A DNA stretch of 64,000 nucleotides from Candidatus Epulonipiscium fishelsonii (GCA_001983455.1 LJDB01000043.1:100669-164668); one strand, 5' to 3'. Counted from the stretch's first letter, positions 1-8,714 are shown. The notes: generated by a model not told the origin, from the letters alone. Numbers and translations are program-made.

Positions 1-501
1 TCAGCAGGATATAATATAGTAGACATATCCGCAATACAAAATATTAATCTTGATAAAATAAGATTTTTATTAAGGAATAAAACTTCATTTTTTGCTGGAC
101 CATCAGGTGTAGGAAAATCCACTATACTAAATCAAGTCCAACAAAATCTAGTTTTAGAAACAGGCGTTGTAAGTGAAAAAATTAAGCGTGGAAAACACAC
201 AACAAGAAACGTTGAGTTAATGCCTTTGCTTGAAGGTGGATATGTAGTTGATACTCCAGGATTTACTTCATTACAACTAGACGATATAGATTGCGATGAT
301 TTAAAATATTATTTTAGGGAGTTTACTAAGTATGAAGGTAAATGTAAATTTGTAGGGTGCAACCATATCAATGAACCTAAATGTGTAATAAAACAGTTAC
401 TGCAAGATAATAGGATTTCCAAATCAAGATACGAAAGTTATGTAAGTTATTTCGATCAACTAAAAAACACTAAGAAAATACCAAGCAAAATAAGAAGCTA
501 G
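1..501 (+). CDS. rsgA: RsgA ribosome-assembly GTPase, C-terminal part (5' end outside window)
   Basis: The frame is open from base 1, so the gene begins before the window. RsgA is a circularly permuted GTPase that checks maturation of the 30S subunit. Seen here: P-loop GPSGVGKS about 40 codons in, the G3-like DTPGF, and the C-terminal zinc module C-x5-C-x-H-x5-C (CKFVGCNHINEPKC) typical of RsgA/YjeQ. The N-terminal OB-fold and the G4 motif lie upstream and are not visible. The stop at 499-501 overlaps the first hairpin of a terminator. Identification is firm; only the missing 5' part is unknown. Confidence 0.95.
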   Translation, partial: SAGYNIVDISAIQNINLDKIRFLLRNKTSFFAGPSGVGKSTILNQVQQNLVLETGVVSEKIKRGKHTTRNVELMPLLEGGYVVDTPGFTSLQLDDIDCDDLKYYFREFTKYEGKCKFVGCNHINEPKCVIKQLLQDNRISKSRYESYVSYFDQLKNTKKIPSKIRS

Positions 502-519
502 ACTTTTGTCTGGCTTCTT
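493..519 (+). terminator. Terminator hairpin of rsgA
   Basis: The stem AAGAAGC/GCTTCTT encloses an inner AGAC/GTCT stem and starts inside the last codons of rsgA. A second hairpin with a T-run follows directly. Read from sequence only. Confidence 0.6.
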
Positions 520-568
520 GTTATTCGTGATAAGGGAAAAAGCGTTTTGAGCTTTTTCTCTTATTTTT
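520..568. terminator. Dispersed hairpin repeat / bidirectional terminator (copy A)
   Basis: The head GTTATTCGTGAT is followed by a 12-bp stem AAGGGAAAAAGC / GCTTTTTCTCTT (one G-T pair) with a 7-nt loop and a T-run. It lies between convergent rsgA and sigH and can stop both transcripts. It is almost identical to the hairpin at 7492-7531, and its head recurs before unrelated hairpins elsewhere in the window. Confidence 0.7.
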
Positions 569-578
569 AGATAAAAAA

Positions 579-1193
579 TCAAATAACTTTTCCAATCTTA
601 ACTTCAATTAATTTTCTTTTAATACGTTGAAGAGCATTGTCTATACTTTTTGGTGTTTTTTTCATCAACAAAGCAATTTCATGATAACTTTTGCCTTTTA
701 TATGTAATATTGCTACATCTAACTCAAATTTGCTAAGAACACTTTTCATATATTCAATTAATCTTTCCAGGTTTTCTTGACTAATAACTAATTCTTCTGG
801 TGTTAATCCAGCATCTTTTTTTATTATATCCATCAAGGTTATATTTTCGTCTTCTTGATTTACAATTTGCTGATCTAAAGATATGCTGTTGTTTAAAGGC
901 ATATGTTTTTTCCTAGTTGCAGTTTTAAATGCAGTATTCATGTGACTTGTTATACAAATATTTGCAAAATTTTTAAAGTCTGCTTCTCTATCTGGATCAT
1001 ATTCGCAAATTGCTTTAAATAAGCCAATCGTTCCTTCTTGCACCAAATCCTCTATTTCTGTGCCAACAATATAACTATTTTTAATTCGTTTTCTTATATA
1101 ATTTTTATACCGTTGAATTAAAACTTCTATTGCATCTGGATTTTTTTCCCTATAACATTTAATAAGTTCCTCGTCAGTCAATTCTTCTAGCAC
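579..1193 (-). CDS. sigH: RNA polymerase sigma-H (Spo0H) family sigma factor
   Basis: This 204-aa sigma-70 family protein, in Bacillus, directs transition-phase and early sporulation transcription. Region 2 has the RYKNYIRKRI and EDLVQEGTIGLFKAI segments, followed by FKNFANICITSHMNTAFKTA and RKKHMPLN, all characteristic of SigH. The C-terminal helix-turn-helix (SYHEIALLMKKTPKSIDNAL) is region 4. The start is GTG at 1193 with an AAAGGAGG site 7 nt upstream. It sits downstream of rlmB as in Bacillus, but the usual yacP/rae1 gene between them is absent. Other SigH-like extracytoplasmic factors are possible but less likely given the synteny. Confidence 0.92.
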   Translation of the reverse strand: MLEELTDEELIKCYREKNPDAIEVLIQRYKNYIRKRIKNSYIVGTEIEDLVQEGTIGLFKAICEYDPDREADFKNFANICITSHMNTAFKTATRKKHMPLNNSISLDQQIVNQEDENITLMDIIKKDAGLTPEELVISQENLERLIEYMKSVLSKFELDVAILHIKGKSYHEIALLMKKTPKSIDNALQRIKRKLIEVKIGKVI

Positions 1194-1262
1194 AACATAT
1201 CCTCCTTTTTATCAAAAATAGACAAGAATTCACCCACCTTTGTAATATATCGGCGAGAAATT

Positions 1263-1307
1263 GTTCATGATAATAAGAAAAGGACAAAAGTCTTTTCTTA
1301 TTATTTT
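1263..1307 (-). terminator. Dispersed hairpin repeat / terminator (copy G) downstream of rlmB
   Basis: The head TTCATGATAAT is followed by the stem AATAAGAAAAGGA / TCTTTTCTTATT and a T-run. It lies in the 182-bp gap between rlmB and sigH. The TTCRTGATAA head is shared with the hairpins at 520, 7451, 7492 and 40801. Confidence 0.6.
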
Positions 1308-1375
1308 TAAACTTTAATCTATATAATTATTATATAATGTATTCAATGACATTATACAACACATTATGATTTTTA

Positions 1376-2551
1376 TTAAAATTTTGTCTGTCTTACAACT
1401 TCATAACAAACAATTGCACATGCTACTGATGCATTTAAGGACGCAATTTGTCCATACATCGGAATGCAAACATTAAAATCACACTTAGATTTTATGTTTG
1501 GTGAAACTCCACTACCTTCATTTCCAATTACGACAGCAATTGCCCCTTTTAAATTAGTTTTATATAGAGGTTTTCCGTCCATATCAGCACAAGCCACCCA
1601 AACGTTTGCTTTTTTCAATTGGTCTATAGTTTGTGCAATATTTGTTACTCTTGCAATTTTCATATATTCAATTGCTCCTGCTGAAGCTTTTGAAACGGTT
1701 GAAGTAAGTCCAACTGCTCTGTGTTTTGGAATAATTATCCCATGTGCACCTGCATTGTGAGCTGTTCTAATTATAGCCCCTAAATTATGTGGGTCTTGAA
1801 TACCATCAAGAATTATTATAAATGGATCTTGTTTTTTTTGTCTAGCCTCATCCATAATATCTTGTACACTTGAATATTCATGGGTTGCAACATAAGCTAC
1901 TACGCCTTGATGTTTCCCTTCGTTTGATAGTTCATCCAATTTTGTTCTTTCTACTTCTTGAATTACTATGTCTTTTCGTTTTGCCATGCCCAAAATTTTT
2001 ATTATTGAGCCTTCATTTTGGCCCCTTAAAGTAAAGATTTTTTCTATAGTACGATTTCCTTTAAGAGCTTCCATTACAGAATTTCTTCCATATATAATGT
2101 GCTCCATATTTTCTTCTTGTATATCAGAAGCATTTAAGTTAGCATTTTCTTCATAAACTTCTTCAGAGTTTAGAGACTTATAATTTTCTGCATGCTTATT
2201 TCTTCCATAACCCAGCCTATCATTCCTTCTAAAACTCGGTTTTTCATTTTTTCTATAGTGTGGTTTATTATCTTGAGAGTAAGTTGACCCTTCACTGTTT
2301 CTATATTGTGATTTACTACCTTTAGGGTAAGAAGAACTTGCACTTTTTCTATAGTGTGGCTTATCATCTTGATTAGAACTGAAACTTTCACTGTTTCTAT
2401 TGGTTGGTTTACTGCTATGATTAAATTTACTATTTTTTTTATAGCTTGGTTTATCATCTTGATTAGAACTTTGTCGATCATCTTTCCTATAACCACTATA
2501 ACTAGGTCTACTATCTTTTTTATAATTTGATTTAAAATTACTGTTTTTCAT
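1376..2551 (-). CDS. rlmB: 23S rRNA 2'-O-ribose methyltransferase RlmB (SpoU/TrmH family) with long repetitive N-terminal extension
   Basis: Residues from about 150 on form a complete RlmB/YacO: substrate-binding domain (HIIYGRNSVMEAL), then the SPOUT knot with LDGIQDPHNLGAIIRTA, VIGNEGSGV and the terminal SLNASVACAIVCYE motif. It methylates a 23S rRNA guanosine ribose using S-adenosylmethionine. The first ~145 residues are an added low-complexity basic region rich in Ser, Lys, Tyr, Arg and Asn, built on recurring DDKPHYRK-like units; family members are usually near 250 aa, this one is 391. The start overlaps the end of mrnC by 14 bp, so translation is probably coupled. The extension may bind RNA (inference). 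Confidence 0.93.
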   Translation of the reverse strand: MKNSNFKSNYKKDSRPSYSGYRKDDRQSSNQDDKPSYKKNSKFNHSSKPTNRNSESFSSNQDDKPHYRKSASSSYPKGSKSQYRNSEGSTYSQDNKPHYRKNEKPSFRRNDRLGYGRNKHAENYKSLNSEEVYEENANLNASDIQEENMEHIIYGRNSVMEALKGNRTIEKIFTLRGQNEGSIIKILGMAKRKDIVIQEVERTKLDELSNEGKHQGVVAYVATHEYSSVQDIMDEARQKKQDPFIIILDGIQDPHNLGAIIRTAHNAGAHGIIIPKHRAVGLTSTVSKASAGAIEYMKIARVTNIAQTIDQLKKANVWVACADMDGKPLYKTNLKGAIAVVIGNEGSGVSPNIKSKCDFNVCIPMYGQIASLNASVACAIVCYEVVRQTKF

Positions 2552-2975
2552 TTTTTATCCCTTCTAATTCTTCAATTCCTATTCTCACTAGCTCTTTAAT
2601 ACGCTCTATATTTCCTTGCAGATATAAGTATCCAATTAGGGCCTCTACTCCTGTTGCCAATCTATAAGTGCGAATATCTGCGTTTTTTGGTGCAGACACA
2701 CTTTTGGCATTACGTCCTCTTTTCAAAACAGCAAGTTCTTCTTCATTTAATAAATTCTCAATTGCATAGTAAATCTTTGCTTGGCCATCTGCACAAACAA
2801 AATTTTTTGAAGCTTTATGCAACTTATTTACAGGCATATTTCCTTTTTCTAAGACATATGTTCTAATAAAAATTTCATACACTCCATCTCCAATATAAGC
2901 AAGAGCCAAAGGAGAATAATCCCTTGCTCTAACTTTATCATTTGATGAAGCATTCAAAACATTGCTTGCTATCAT
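2538..2975 (-). CDS. mrnC: Mini-ribonuclease III (MrnC)
   Basis: This 145-aa stand-alone RNase III catalytic domain without a dsRNA-binding domain matures 23S rRNA ends in Bacillus. Visible motifs are LALAYIGDGVYEIFIRTYVL (the acidic signature helix with D and E), HKASKNFVCA and a final YRLATGVEALIGYLYLQG with the second acidic residue. It lies 8 bp after cysS and overlaps rlmB, the conserved cysS-mrnC-rlmB order. Both neighbours act on translation, and rlmB shares the 23S target. Confidence 0.95.
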   Translation of the reverse strand: MIASNVLNASSNDKVRARDYSPLALAYIGDGVYEIFIRTYVLEKGNMPVNKLHKASKNFVCADGQAKIYYAIENLLNEEELAVLKRGRNAKSVSAPKNADIRTYRLATGVEALIGYLYLQGNIERIKELVRIGIEELEGIKNEKQ

Positions 2976-2983
2976 CTTGTACC

Positions 2984-4411
2984 TTACACACGTTTATAGT
3001 GTACGCCTTCTCTAGTATCTTTTATTTCTACTCCTAAGCTTGCTAAATAATTTCTTATTTCATCTGCTTTAGCAAAATCCTTTGCTTTTTTAGCAAGTTT
3101 TCGTTCCTCAATTGATTTCTCAATTTCTTCATTCGTAATACTATCATGAGCATTACCAGTTTTTTCATAAATTAAACCTAAAATGTCAATTAATTTATTT
3201 AATTTTTGCAAAATCGACTTTAAATTAGCTTTATTGCTCTGTTTTTCTCCCTTATTTTTGACTTTAAGCTCGAAATTTGCAAATTTCACTAGTTCAAATA
3301 TTGCCCCCATCGCTTCAGCTGTATTAAAATCATTTTCCATAGCTTTATGGAAATCTTTTTCATACACTTCAAGCTGATCAAGCACTCTTTCATCACAAGT
3401 ACCTTCATCTTTTATATTTTTTATTGCAAACTCTAGAGAATCAATACAATTTTTAATTTTATCCAGTCCGTTCTTACTAGCTTCCATCAGATCACCACTG
3501 AAATTTAGCGGACTTCTATAGTGTGCAGAGGCAAGCATAAAAAATCTTACAACATCATAACCATAAGCTTCGCCAACATCTCTTAACGTTTTGAAGTTTC
3601 CTAGTGATTTCGACATTTTTTGATTATCTATATTCAAAAAACTATTGTGCATCCAATAATTAGAAAATGGTACACCATTTACTGCTTCACTTTGTGCAAT
3701 CTCATTTTCATGATGTGGAAATACTAAATCTTCTCCTCCTGCATGAATATCAATTGTTTTTCCTAGATATTTTTTGCTCATAGCTGAACATTCAATGTGC
3801 CACCCTGGACGGCCTTGTCCCCAAGGACTTTCCCAATAAGGTTCTCCTTCTTTTTTTGGTTTCCACAACACAAAATCAAAGGGATTTCTTTTAACCTCAG
3901 CAACTTCAATTCTTGCTCCTGCTTCCAATTCTTCTAGGACTTTTTTTGACAACTTTCCGTATCCGTCAAAAGCATTTGTACTAAAGTAAACGGTTCCATC
4001 AACTTCATACGCAAATCCTTTTTCGATTAGTTGTTCTATCATCTCTATAATTTCAGGCATTTCTTCCGTAACACGTGGATTGCAAGTAGCAGGATTAACA
4101 TTAAGGTTTTTTGCATCTGCCAATGTTTCCTTAATATAAAAGTCCACTATCTCTCCAGTGCTCTTTCCTTCTTCATTTGCCTTCTTAATTATTTTGTCAT
4201 CCACATCAGTAAAGTTTTGCACATAGTTTACATCGTACCCAGTTGCCTCAAAATACCTACGCACAACATCAAAAAATATATATGGTCGTGCATTCCCAAT
4301 GTGAATTAAATTGTAAACCGTAGGACCACATACATACATTTTCACTTTGTTCGGTTCAATAGGCACAAATTCCTCTTTCTGTTTTGTCAACGTATTATAA
4401 ATTTTAATCAT
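2984..4411 (-). CDS. cysS: Cysteinyl-tRNA synthetase
   Basis: Class I aminoacyl-tRNA synthetase of 475 aa, full family length, charging tRNA-Cys. The HIGH-type motif is HIGNARP near residue 37 and the KMSKS loop is KMSKSLGN near 267. Zinc ligands fit C28 ([10 protein letters not shown]), C209 (HIECSAM) and the [15 protein letters not shown] segment, which is diagnostic for CysS. Its ATG overlaps the TGA of ispF (ATGA), so the two are translationally coupled. No T-box is visible upstream because the gene is internal to the operon. Confidence 0.97.
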   Translation of the reverse strand: MIKIYNTLTKQKEEFVPIEPNKVKMYVCGPTVYNLIHIGNARPYIFFDVVRRYFEATGYDVNYVQNFTDVDDKIIKKANEEGKSTGEIVDFYIKETLADAKNLNVNPATCNPRVTEEMPEIIEMIEQLIEKGFAYEVDGTVYFSTNAFDGYGKLSKKVLEELEAGARIEVAEVKRNPFDFVLWKPKKEGEPYWESPWGQGRPGWHIECSAMSKKYLGKTIDIHAGGEDLVFPHHENEIAQSEAVNGVPFSNYWMHNSFLNIDNQKMSKSLGNFKTLRDVGEAYGYDVVRFFMLASAHYRSPLNFSGDLMEASKNGLDKIKNCIDSLEFAIKNIKDEGTCDERVLDQLEVYEKDFHKAMENDFNTAEAMGAIFELVKFANFELKVKNKGEKQSNKANLKSILQKLNKLIDILGLIYEKTGNAHDSITNEEIEKSIEERKLAKKAKDFAKADEIRNYLASLGVEIKDTREGVHYKRV

Positions 4412-4887
4412 ATCTCTATCCTTTCTAGTAATGTTATTGCGTACGAAGAAATTCCCTCTCCGCTTCCTGTAAATCCTAGTCCTTCTTCTGTAGTAGCTTT
4501 TATATTTATTTGATTAACTTCTAGCTTTAAAGTTCTAGCTATATTTTCTCTCATCGTATTAATATATGGTAATAGCTTGGGCTTTTGTGCAACTATAGTC
4601 GAGTCAATATTGCTTATGCTAAAATGGTTGTCCTTTAATAGTATTCCCACATTCTCTAGTAACTTTAAGCTTGATATACCTTTATATTTTTCATCAGTAT
4701 CAGGAAAATGTGTGCCTATATCCCCAAGTCCACTCGCTCCCAACAAAGCATCCATTATAGCATGCAACAAAACATCCGCATCGGAATGTCCAAGAAGTCC
4801 TTTTATATACTCTATTTTTACGCCTCCTAAAATCAAGTCTCTATTTTCCACAAGTTTATGGACATCATATCCCATTCCTATTCTCAT
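4408..4887 (-). CDS. ispF: 2-C-methyl-D-erythritol 2,4-cyclodiphosphate synthase
   Basis: This 159-aa MEP-pathway enzyme for isoprenoid precursors forms the cyclodiphosphate. It has the N-terminal GMGYDVHKL (metal Asp/His), [21 protein letters not shown] (metal His, active-site loop), [10 protein letters not shown] and the C-terminal [15 protein letters not shown]. Length matches the trimeric IspF family. AGGAT ribosome-binding sequence precedes the ATG. First gene of the leftward ispF-cysS-mrnC-rlmB unit. ispD, often adjacent, is not present here. Confidence 0.96.
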   Translation of the reverse strand: MRIGMGYDVHKLVENRDLILGGVKIEYIKGLLGHSDADVLLHAIMDALLGASGLGDIGTHFPDTDEKYKGISSLKLLENVGILLKDNHFSISNIDSTIVAQKPKLLPYINTMRENIARTLKLEVNQINIKATTEEGLGFTGSGEGISSYAITLLERIEI

Positions 4888-4940
4888 TACTATATCCTTC
4901 CTATTTTAAAATATTGCCACTTTTTTAATATATTATATAT

Positions 4941-5411
4941 CTATTTATGGACTTTGCAAGTCATTTTATTGACTAGTATTTTAAAAATACAAACACTTTC
5001 TAACATCTTATCATCAAACTTCCATCCATCTTTTTTTGTACTTTGACTCATTATTTTTTGTAGGGCAAATTCTTTTTCTGTTTTGTCATTAACAAATGAA
5101 ATCGCACCACTTCCAATTATGCTTTTAAAACTTGTAGAACATGAACAAGCCACTTCTGCAACATTTAATTTATTGCCAGTGTCCATTTCAAAACCAACAT
5201 TCTCACTTTTTTCAATTAAACCTATTTTTCTGCCTTCCTTAGCTGTATGAAAATATAGTATGGTAGAATTATCACATACGGAATACCCAAAATTCATAGG
5301 CAAAATATACACTTCTCCTTCATCATAAAACCCTATTCTGCAACAGCTACACTCGTCTATAACTTTATAAATTTCTTCAATGTTTGTAACTTCTCTATCT
5401 TTTCTTCTCAT
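4941..5411 (-). CDS. Pyridoxamine 5'-phosphate oxidase-fold flavoprotein, NimA-like
   Basis: A 156-aa protein of the FMN-binding split-barrel family related to NimA nitroimidazole-resistance proteins. Typical features are the N-terminal helix ending in CSCCRIGFYDEGEVYILPMNFGY, the LYFHTAKEGRKIGLI segment (flavin/heme pocket including the His often seen in NimA) and VGFEMDTG. Ribosome site GGAGG lies 6 nt before the ATG. It is rich in cysteine (CSCC, CSCS). The substrate is unknown; nitroreductase-type or heme-linked redox roles are both reported for the family. Confidence 0.82.
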   Translation of the reverse strand: MRRKDREVTNIEEIYKVIDECSCCRIGFYDEGEVYILPMNFGYSVCDNSTILYFHTAKEGRKIGLIEKSENVGFEMDTGNKLNVAEVACSCSTSFKSIIGSGAISFVNDKTEKEFALQKIMSQSTKKDGWKFDDKMLESVCIFKILVNKMTCKVHK

Positions 5412-5451
5412 TTCATCCTCCTAAGATTAATTAATATATTTTTGAATATAA

Positions 5452-5487
5452 AAAAAAGACATATGTATTATAACACATGTCTTTTTA
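5452..5487. terminator. Bidirectional hairpin between NimA-like gene promoter region and tRNA-Asp
   Basis: AAAAGACATATGT pairs with ACATGTCTTTT around an 8-nt loop, with A- and T-runs on both sides. Confidence 0.55.
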
Positions 5488-5500
5488 GCATATACAACAT

Positions 5501-5530
5501 AAAAAAAGATAGAGCATAACTCTACCTTTT
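5501..5530 (-). terminator. Terminator of tRNA-Asp
   Basis: On the minus strand GGTAGAG-TTATG-CTCTATC is followed by a run of seven T, a few bases downstream of the tRNA 3' end. Confidence 0.75.
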
Positions 5531-5536
5531 ACTTTA

Positions 5537-5610
5537 CGACCCAGAAGGGACTCGAACCCTCGACCCCCGCCGTGACAGGGCGGTGTGCTAACCAACTGTA
5601 CCACTGGGCC
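5537..5610 (-). tRNA. tRNA-Asp (GTC)
   Basis: Acceptor GGCCCAG pairs with CTGGGTC; anticodon stem CCGCC/GGCGG encloses loop CTGTCAC with anticodon GTC; the T-arm has GGTTCGAGTCC. The discriminator is G and CCA is not encoded. A near-identical copy lies at 49486-49559. Confidence 0.96.
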
Positions 5611-5865
5611 AAATCTATTACCTTTTACTTTTTGAATTTTATCACATTAACTCTAGCTTGTCAACCCACTAAATTATTTTTTTGTTAATTTCTTTTGCAT
5701 CGGGATTTATGTCTTATCAAAATTTATGCGGAAATATTGCTTTTAGCTATAGATGACGATATAATTGTTTTGGTATTTTATTATATATAACGCAGTATTT
5801 CAGATGTAAATACTTCAAAAGAACTATAGTATTTGTGACTAAACTATTTTAAGGAGATGAAAAAA

Positions 5866-6372
5866 TTGACAGTAAAAGAAGCAATTAATAAAAGAAAAAG
5901 TATACGAAGCTTTACTCCACAACCAATTTCAAAAGAGACTTTAGATGAAGTTCTTGAGGCTGGACGAATGGCTCCATCCGCACGCAATTGTCAAGAATGG
6001 AAATTTATTGTATTTAATAATCAAGATAACGAAAAAAGTAGTGATATGTTAAAAGCCTGTTATGACCAATCTTGTGTACAACAAGCTCCAAATTTAATTG
6101 TTATATGTTCATCAACTGATTTAATGATGCCTTGCAACCAAAGTATAGGGACTGTAAGTTGTTCTATAGCAGGAGCATTTATGACGCTTTCGGCAACTGA
6201 AAATAATCTTGGTACTGTTTGGCTAGGCAGATTTGATGCGGATAAAACAAAAGAGATACTAAATTTACCTGAAAATTGTGTTCCTGTTGCAATTTTAGCA
6301 ATAGGACATCCTGCTGATGAAGGTCTTCCAAGGTCACGCAAGGAATTTTCAGAAGTAATAGAATACAGATAA
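5866..6372 (+). CDS. Nitroreductase family FMN-dependent oxidoreductase
   Basis: Small nitroreductase-fold protein (168 aa) with the N-terminal RKSIRSF signature, the APSARNCQEWKFIVF FMN-binding segment, and a C-terminal LGTVWLGRF...ILAIGHPAD that completes the family pattern. It probably reduces a flavin-accessible substrate with NAD(P)H; the substrate is unknown. Start choice: AAGGAG at 5851-5856 abuts the ATG at 5857, which is too close, and lies 9 nt before TTG at 5866, so TTG is preferred; the longer form adds only MKK. It is monocistronic, ending before a strong hairpin. Confidence 0.85.
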   Translation: MTVKEAINKRKSIRSFTPQPISKETLDEVLEAGRMAPSARNCQEWKFIVFNNQDNEKSSDMLKACYDQSCVQQAPNLIVICSSTDLMMPCNQSIGTVSCSIAGAFMTLSATENNLGTVWLGRFDADKTKEILNLPENCVPVAILAIGHPADEGLPRSRKEFSEVIEYR

Positions 6373-6405
6373 AAAATCAGACTATAGACAATCGTGTACG
6401 GTCTG

Positions 6406-6431
6406 TCCACCCGTTATATGGGTGGTTTTTA
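6406..6431. terminator. Bidirectional terminator CCACCC..GGGTGG
   Basis: CCACCC-GTTATA-TGGGTGG then T5. It separates the nitroreductase from the convergent rpn gene. The same hairpin is repeated at 7421-7446 beside the next rpn copy. Confidence 0.8.
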
Positions 6432-7292
6432 TTCTTTTCTTAATTTTTGGATTTCTTTTAAAGGTAATTTGGTTTTTAATGCTATAGTTTCATCGTCTAA
6501 TATATCTAATAAGTTAATTGCTATTTCAATAGCCTTTTCTTTTGCACCTTTTTCTTTGCCTTGTTTTAAGCCTTTTTTTCTACCCTGTTCTTCTCCTTCA
6601 GCTGTTGCACTTGCCAATACAGAATTTGATACACGATGATTATTAATAAATTTATCATATTCTCTTTTTTGGTTTTCATCCATTTTCAATATATCTAGTT
6701 TTTCCTTTGCTAGGGAAATTCCTTTAGTGTCGGCTTCTTCTCTTATCTCATTATTTTTGAACATATAAATCCACTCATCTAATGCTGTTTTCACTACATT
6801 TTTAAATTTATTTGTTCTTATTATATAATATTCTGGGAGTTTCTCTGTTGGATATTTAAGTCTTGCCTTTTCCGTATTTGTTTCATTCATATCATTAAAT
6901 TTCGGTCCACCTTTATATACATACCCATCGCCTTCTCCTAAATTAAAATATGAAATATTTATAGAAATAACTTTAACCATGTCAAAATAATATTTCCCTT
7001 TATCTAAGTTATCCACAAGAATCTTTGATGTTTCAAACACCATTCTTTCAAGATAATTTGCTTCTGAACCATGCTGAATTTCTACAATCATTCTTCTATC
7101 TTTACTATCTCTTATCATAAGGTCTAGTCGATTTTCTTTTAATAGTTCTGTTTCATTTTCAATTATATCTAAGACTTCTATAGGCTCATCTAATAGAGCT
7201 GTTAAAAATCCCTCTAGTATTTCAAAATTATCTTTTTGTCTTAATAAATATTTAATTGCAAAATCAAAAGATACTACTTTCCTATTTGCCAT
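6429..7292 (-). CDS. Rpn-family PD-(D/E)XK nuclease (recombination-promoting nuclease / putative transposase), copy 1
   Basis: A 287-aa protein with the Rpn/PDDEXK_2 N-terminal domain: KYLLRQKDNFEILEGFLTALL, then catalytic NRLDLMI (Asp) and IVEIQ (E-x-Q), about 15 residues apart as in this family. The C-terminus has a short Gly-Lys-Gln track (GRKKGLKQGKEKG) and a final helical LLDILDDETIALKTKL. GGAGG precedes the ATG. It is a tandem duplicate of the gene at 7530-8564, differing mainly in the number of C-terminal repeats. Family proteins are DNA nucleases linked to recombination and, in E. coli, to phage defence; the role here is not shown. Confidence 0.88.
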   Translation of the reverse strand: MANRKVVSFDFAIKYLLRQKDNFEILEGFLTALLDEPIEVLDIIENETELLKENRLDLMIRDSKDRRMIVEIQHGSEANYLERMVFETSKILVDNLDKGKYYFDMVKVISINISYFNLGEGDGYVYKGGPKFNDMNETNTEKARLKYPTEKLPEYYIIRTNKFKNVVKTALDEWIYMFKNNEIREEADTKGISLAKEKLDILKMDENQKREYDKFINNHRVSNSVLASATAEGEEQGRKKGLKQGKEKGAKEKAIEIAINLLDILDDETIALKTKLPLKEIQKLRKE

Positions 7293-7420
7293 AAAAAAAT
7301 CCTCCTAATAAATTTTATACCGCCATTATATCATACTTAAATTTATAAGTTAATTAGTTTGAATTATATATTTTTGCAGAACTTACCGCATATTTTATAA
7401 TGTAATCTTGATATAATAAA

Positions 7421-7446
7421 AACCACCCGTTATATGGGTGGTTTTT
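7421..7446. terminator. Bidirectional terminator, second copy
   Basis: AACCACCC-GTTATA-TGGGTGGTT flanked by A- and T-runs. Same arms as the hairpin at 6406, so it was probably copied with the rpn duplication. Confidence 0.75.
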
Positions 7447-7449
7447 ATT

Positions 7450-7531
7450 ATTCGTGATAACGGATTTAGGAACAACGTGACTAAATCTGTTATTCGTGAT
7501 AAGGGAAAAAGCGTTCTGAGCTTTTTCCCTT
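7450..7531. repeat. Two dispersed hairpin repeats in tandem (copy B)
   Basis: First unit: head TTCGTG, 13-bp arms ATAACGGATTTAG (7457-7469) and CTAAATCTGTTAT (7481-7493), loop GAACAACGTGA. Second unit: head ATTCGTGAT, 12-bp arms AAGGGAAAAAGC and GCTTTTTCCCTT with loop GTTCTGA; it is nearly identical to 520-568 and acts as the terminator of the second rpn gene. Confidence 0.8.
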
Positions 7532-8564
7532 ATTTTCTTTTTCTTAATTTCTGGATTTCTTTTAAAGATAATTTGGTTTTTAATGCTATAGTTTCATCGT
7601 CTAATATATCTAATAAACTAATTGCTATTTCAATAGTCTTTTCTTTCAAACCTTCTTCTTTACCTTGTTTCAAACCTTCTTCTTTACCTTGTTTTAAACC
7701 TTTTTTCAAGCCTTTTTCTTCACCTTGTTTTAAACCTTCTTCTTTACCTTGTTTTAAACCTTTTTTCAAGCCTTTCTCTTCACCTTGTTTTAAACCTTCT
7801 TCTTTACCTTGTTTTAAGCCCTCTTTTAATCCTTTTTTTCTACCCTGTTCTTCTCCTTCAGCTTTTGCTGTTGCCAATATAGAATTTGATACACGACGAT
7901 TATGAATAAATTTATCATATTCTCTTTTTTGGTTTTCGTCCATTTTCAATATATCTAGTTTTTCCTTTGCTAGAGAAATTCCTTTTGTGTCGGAGTCTTC
8001 TCTTACCTCATTATTTTTGAACATATAAATCCACTCATCTAATGCCGTTTTTACTATATTTTTAAATTTATTTGTTCTTATTATATAATATTCTGGGAGT
8101 TTATCTGTTGGATATTTAAGTCTTGCCTTTTCCATATTTTTTTCATTTATATCATTAAATTTTAGTTCTCCTTTATAGGCATAGCCATTGCCTTCTCCTA
8201 AATTAAAATATAAAATATTTATAGAGATAACTTTAACTATGTCACCATAATCTTTCCCCTTATCCAAGTTGTCCACAATAGTCTTTGATGTTTCAAATAC
8301 CATTCTTTCAAGATAATCTACTTCTGAAGCATGCTGAATTTCTACAATAATTCTTCTATCTTTACTATCTCTTATCATAAGGTCTACTCGATTTCCTTTT
8401 AATATTTCCGTGTTTTTATTACTTTCACTTTCAATTATATCTAGGACTTCTATAGGTTCATTTAATAGAGCTGTTAAAAATCCCTCTAGTATTTCAAAAT
8501 TATCTTTTTGTCTTAATAAATATTTAATTGCAAAGTCAAAAGATACTAATTTCCTATTTGCCAT
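7530..8564 (-). CDS. Rpn-family PD-(D/E)XK nuclease, copy 2, with expanded C-terminal repeats
   Basis: A 344-aa paralogue of the previous gene with the same nuclease core: NRVDLMI then IVEIQ about 15 residues on. From about residue 234 it carries a run of 4-to-12-aa Gly-Lys-Gln-Glu units (KEEGLKQG, EEKGLKKG), several identical at DNA level. The C-terminal helix LLDILDDETIALKTKL is conserved. Upstream sequence, including the GGAGG site and about 150 bp beyond, is also shared with copy 1, so the whole transcription unit was duplicated. The repeats may form a coiled, length-variable linker (inference). Confidence 0.88.
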   Translation of the reverse strand: MANRKLVSFDFAIKYLLRQKDNFEILEGFLTALLNEPIEVLDIIESESNKNTEILKGNRVDLMIRDSKDRRIIVEIQHASEVDYLERMVFETSKTIVDNLDKGKDYGDIVKVISINILYFNLGEGNGYAYKGELKFNDINEKNMEKARLKYPTDKLPEYYIIRTNKFKNIVKTALDEWIYMFKNNEVREDSDTKGISLAKEKLDILKMDENQKREYDKFIHNRRVSNSILATAKAEGEEQGRKKGLKEGLKQGKEEGLKQGEEKGLKKGLKQGKEEGLKQGEEKGLKKGLKQGKEEGLKQGKEEGLKEKTIEIAISLLDILDDETIALKTKLSLKEIQKLRKRK

Positions 8565-8714
8565 AAAAAATCCTCCTAATAAATTTTATACTGCCATTAT
8601 ATCATACTTAAATTTATAAGTTAATTGACAGCCTAAAATAAATTTAAACTATACAAACAATTAAAGCTTTTGCAGAACTTACAGCATATTTTATAATGTA
8701 ATTTTGATACAACA

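Noticed and set aside
2170..2496. 108-codon minus-strand frame inside rlmB
   Set aside because: Frame-shifted reading of the repetitive rlmB 5' region.
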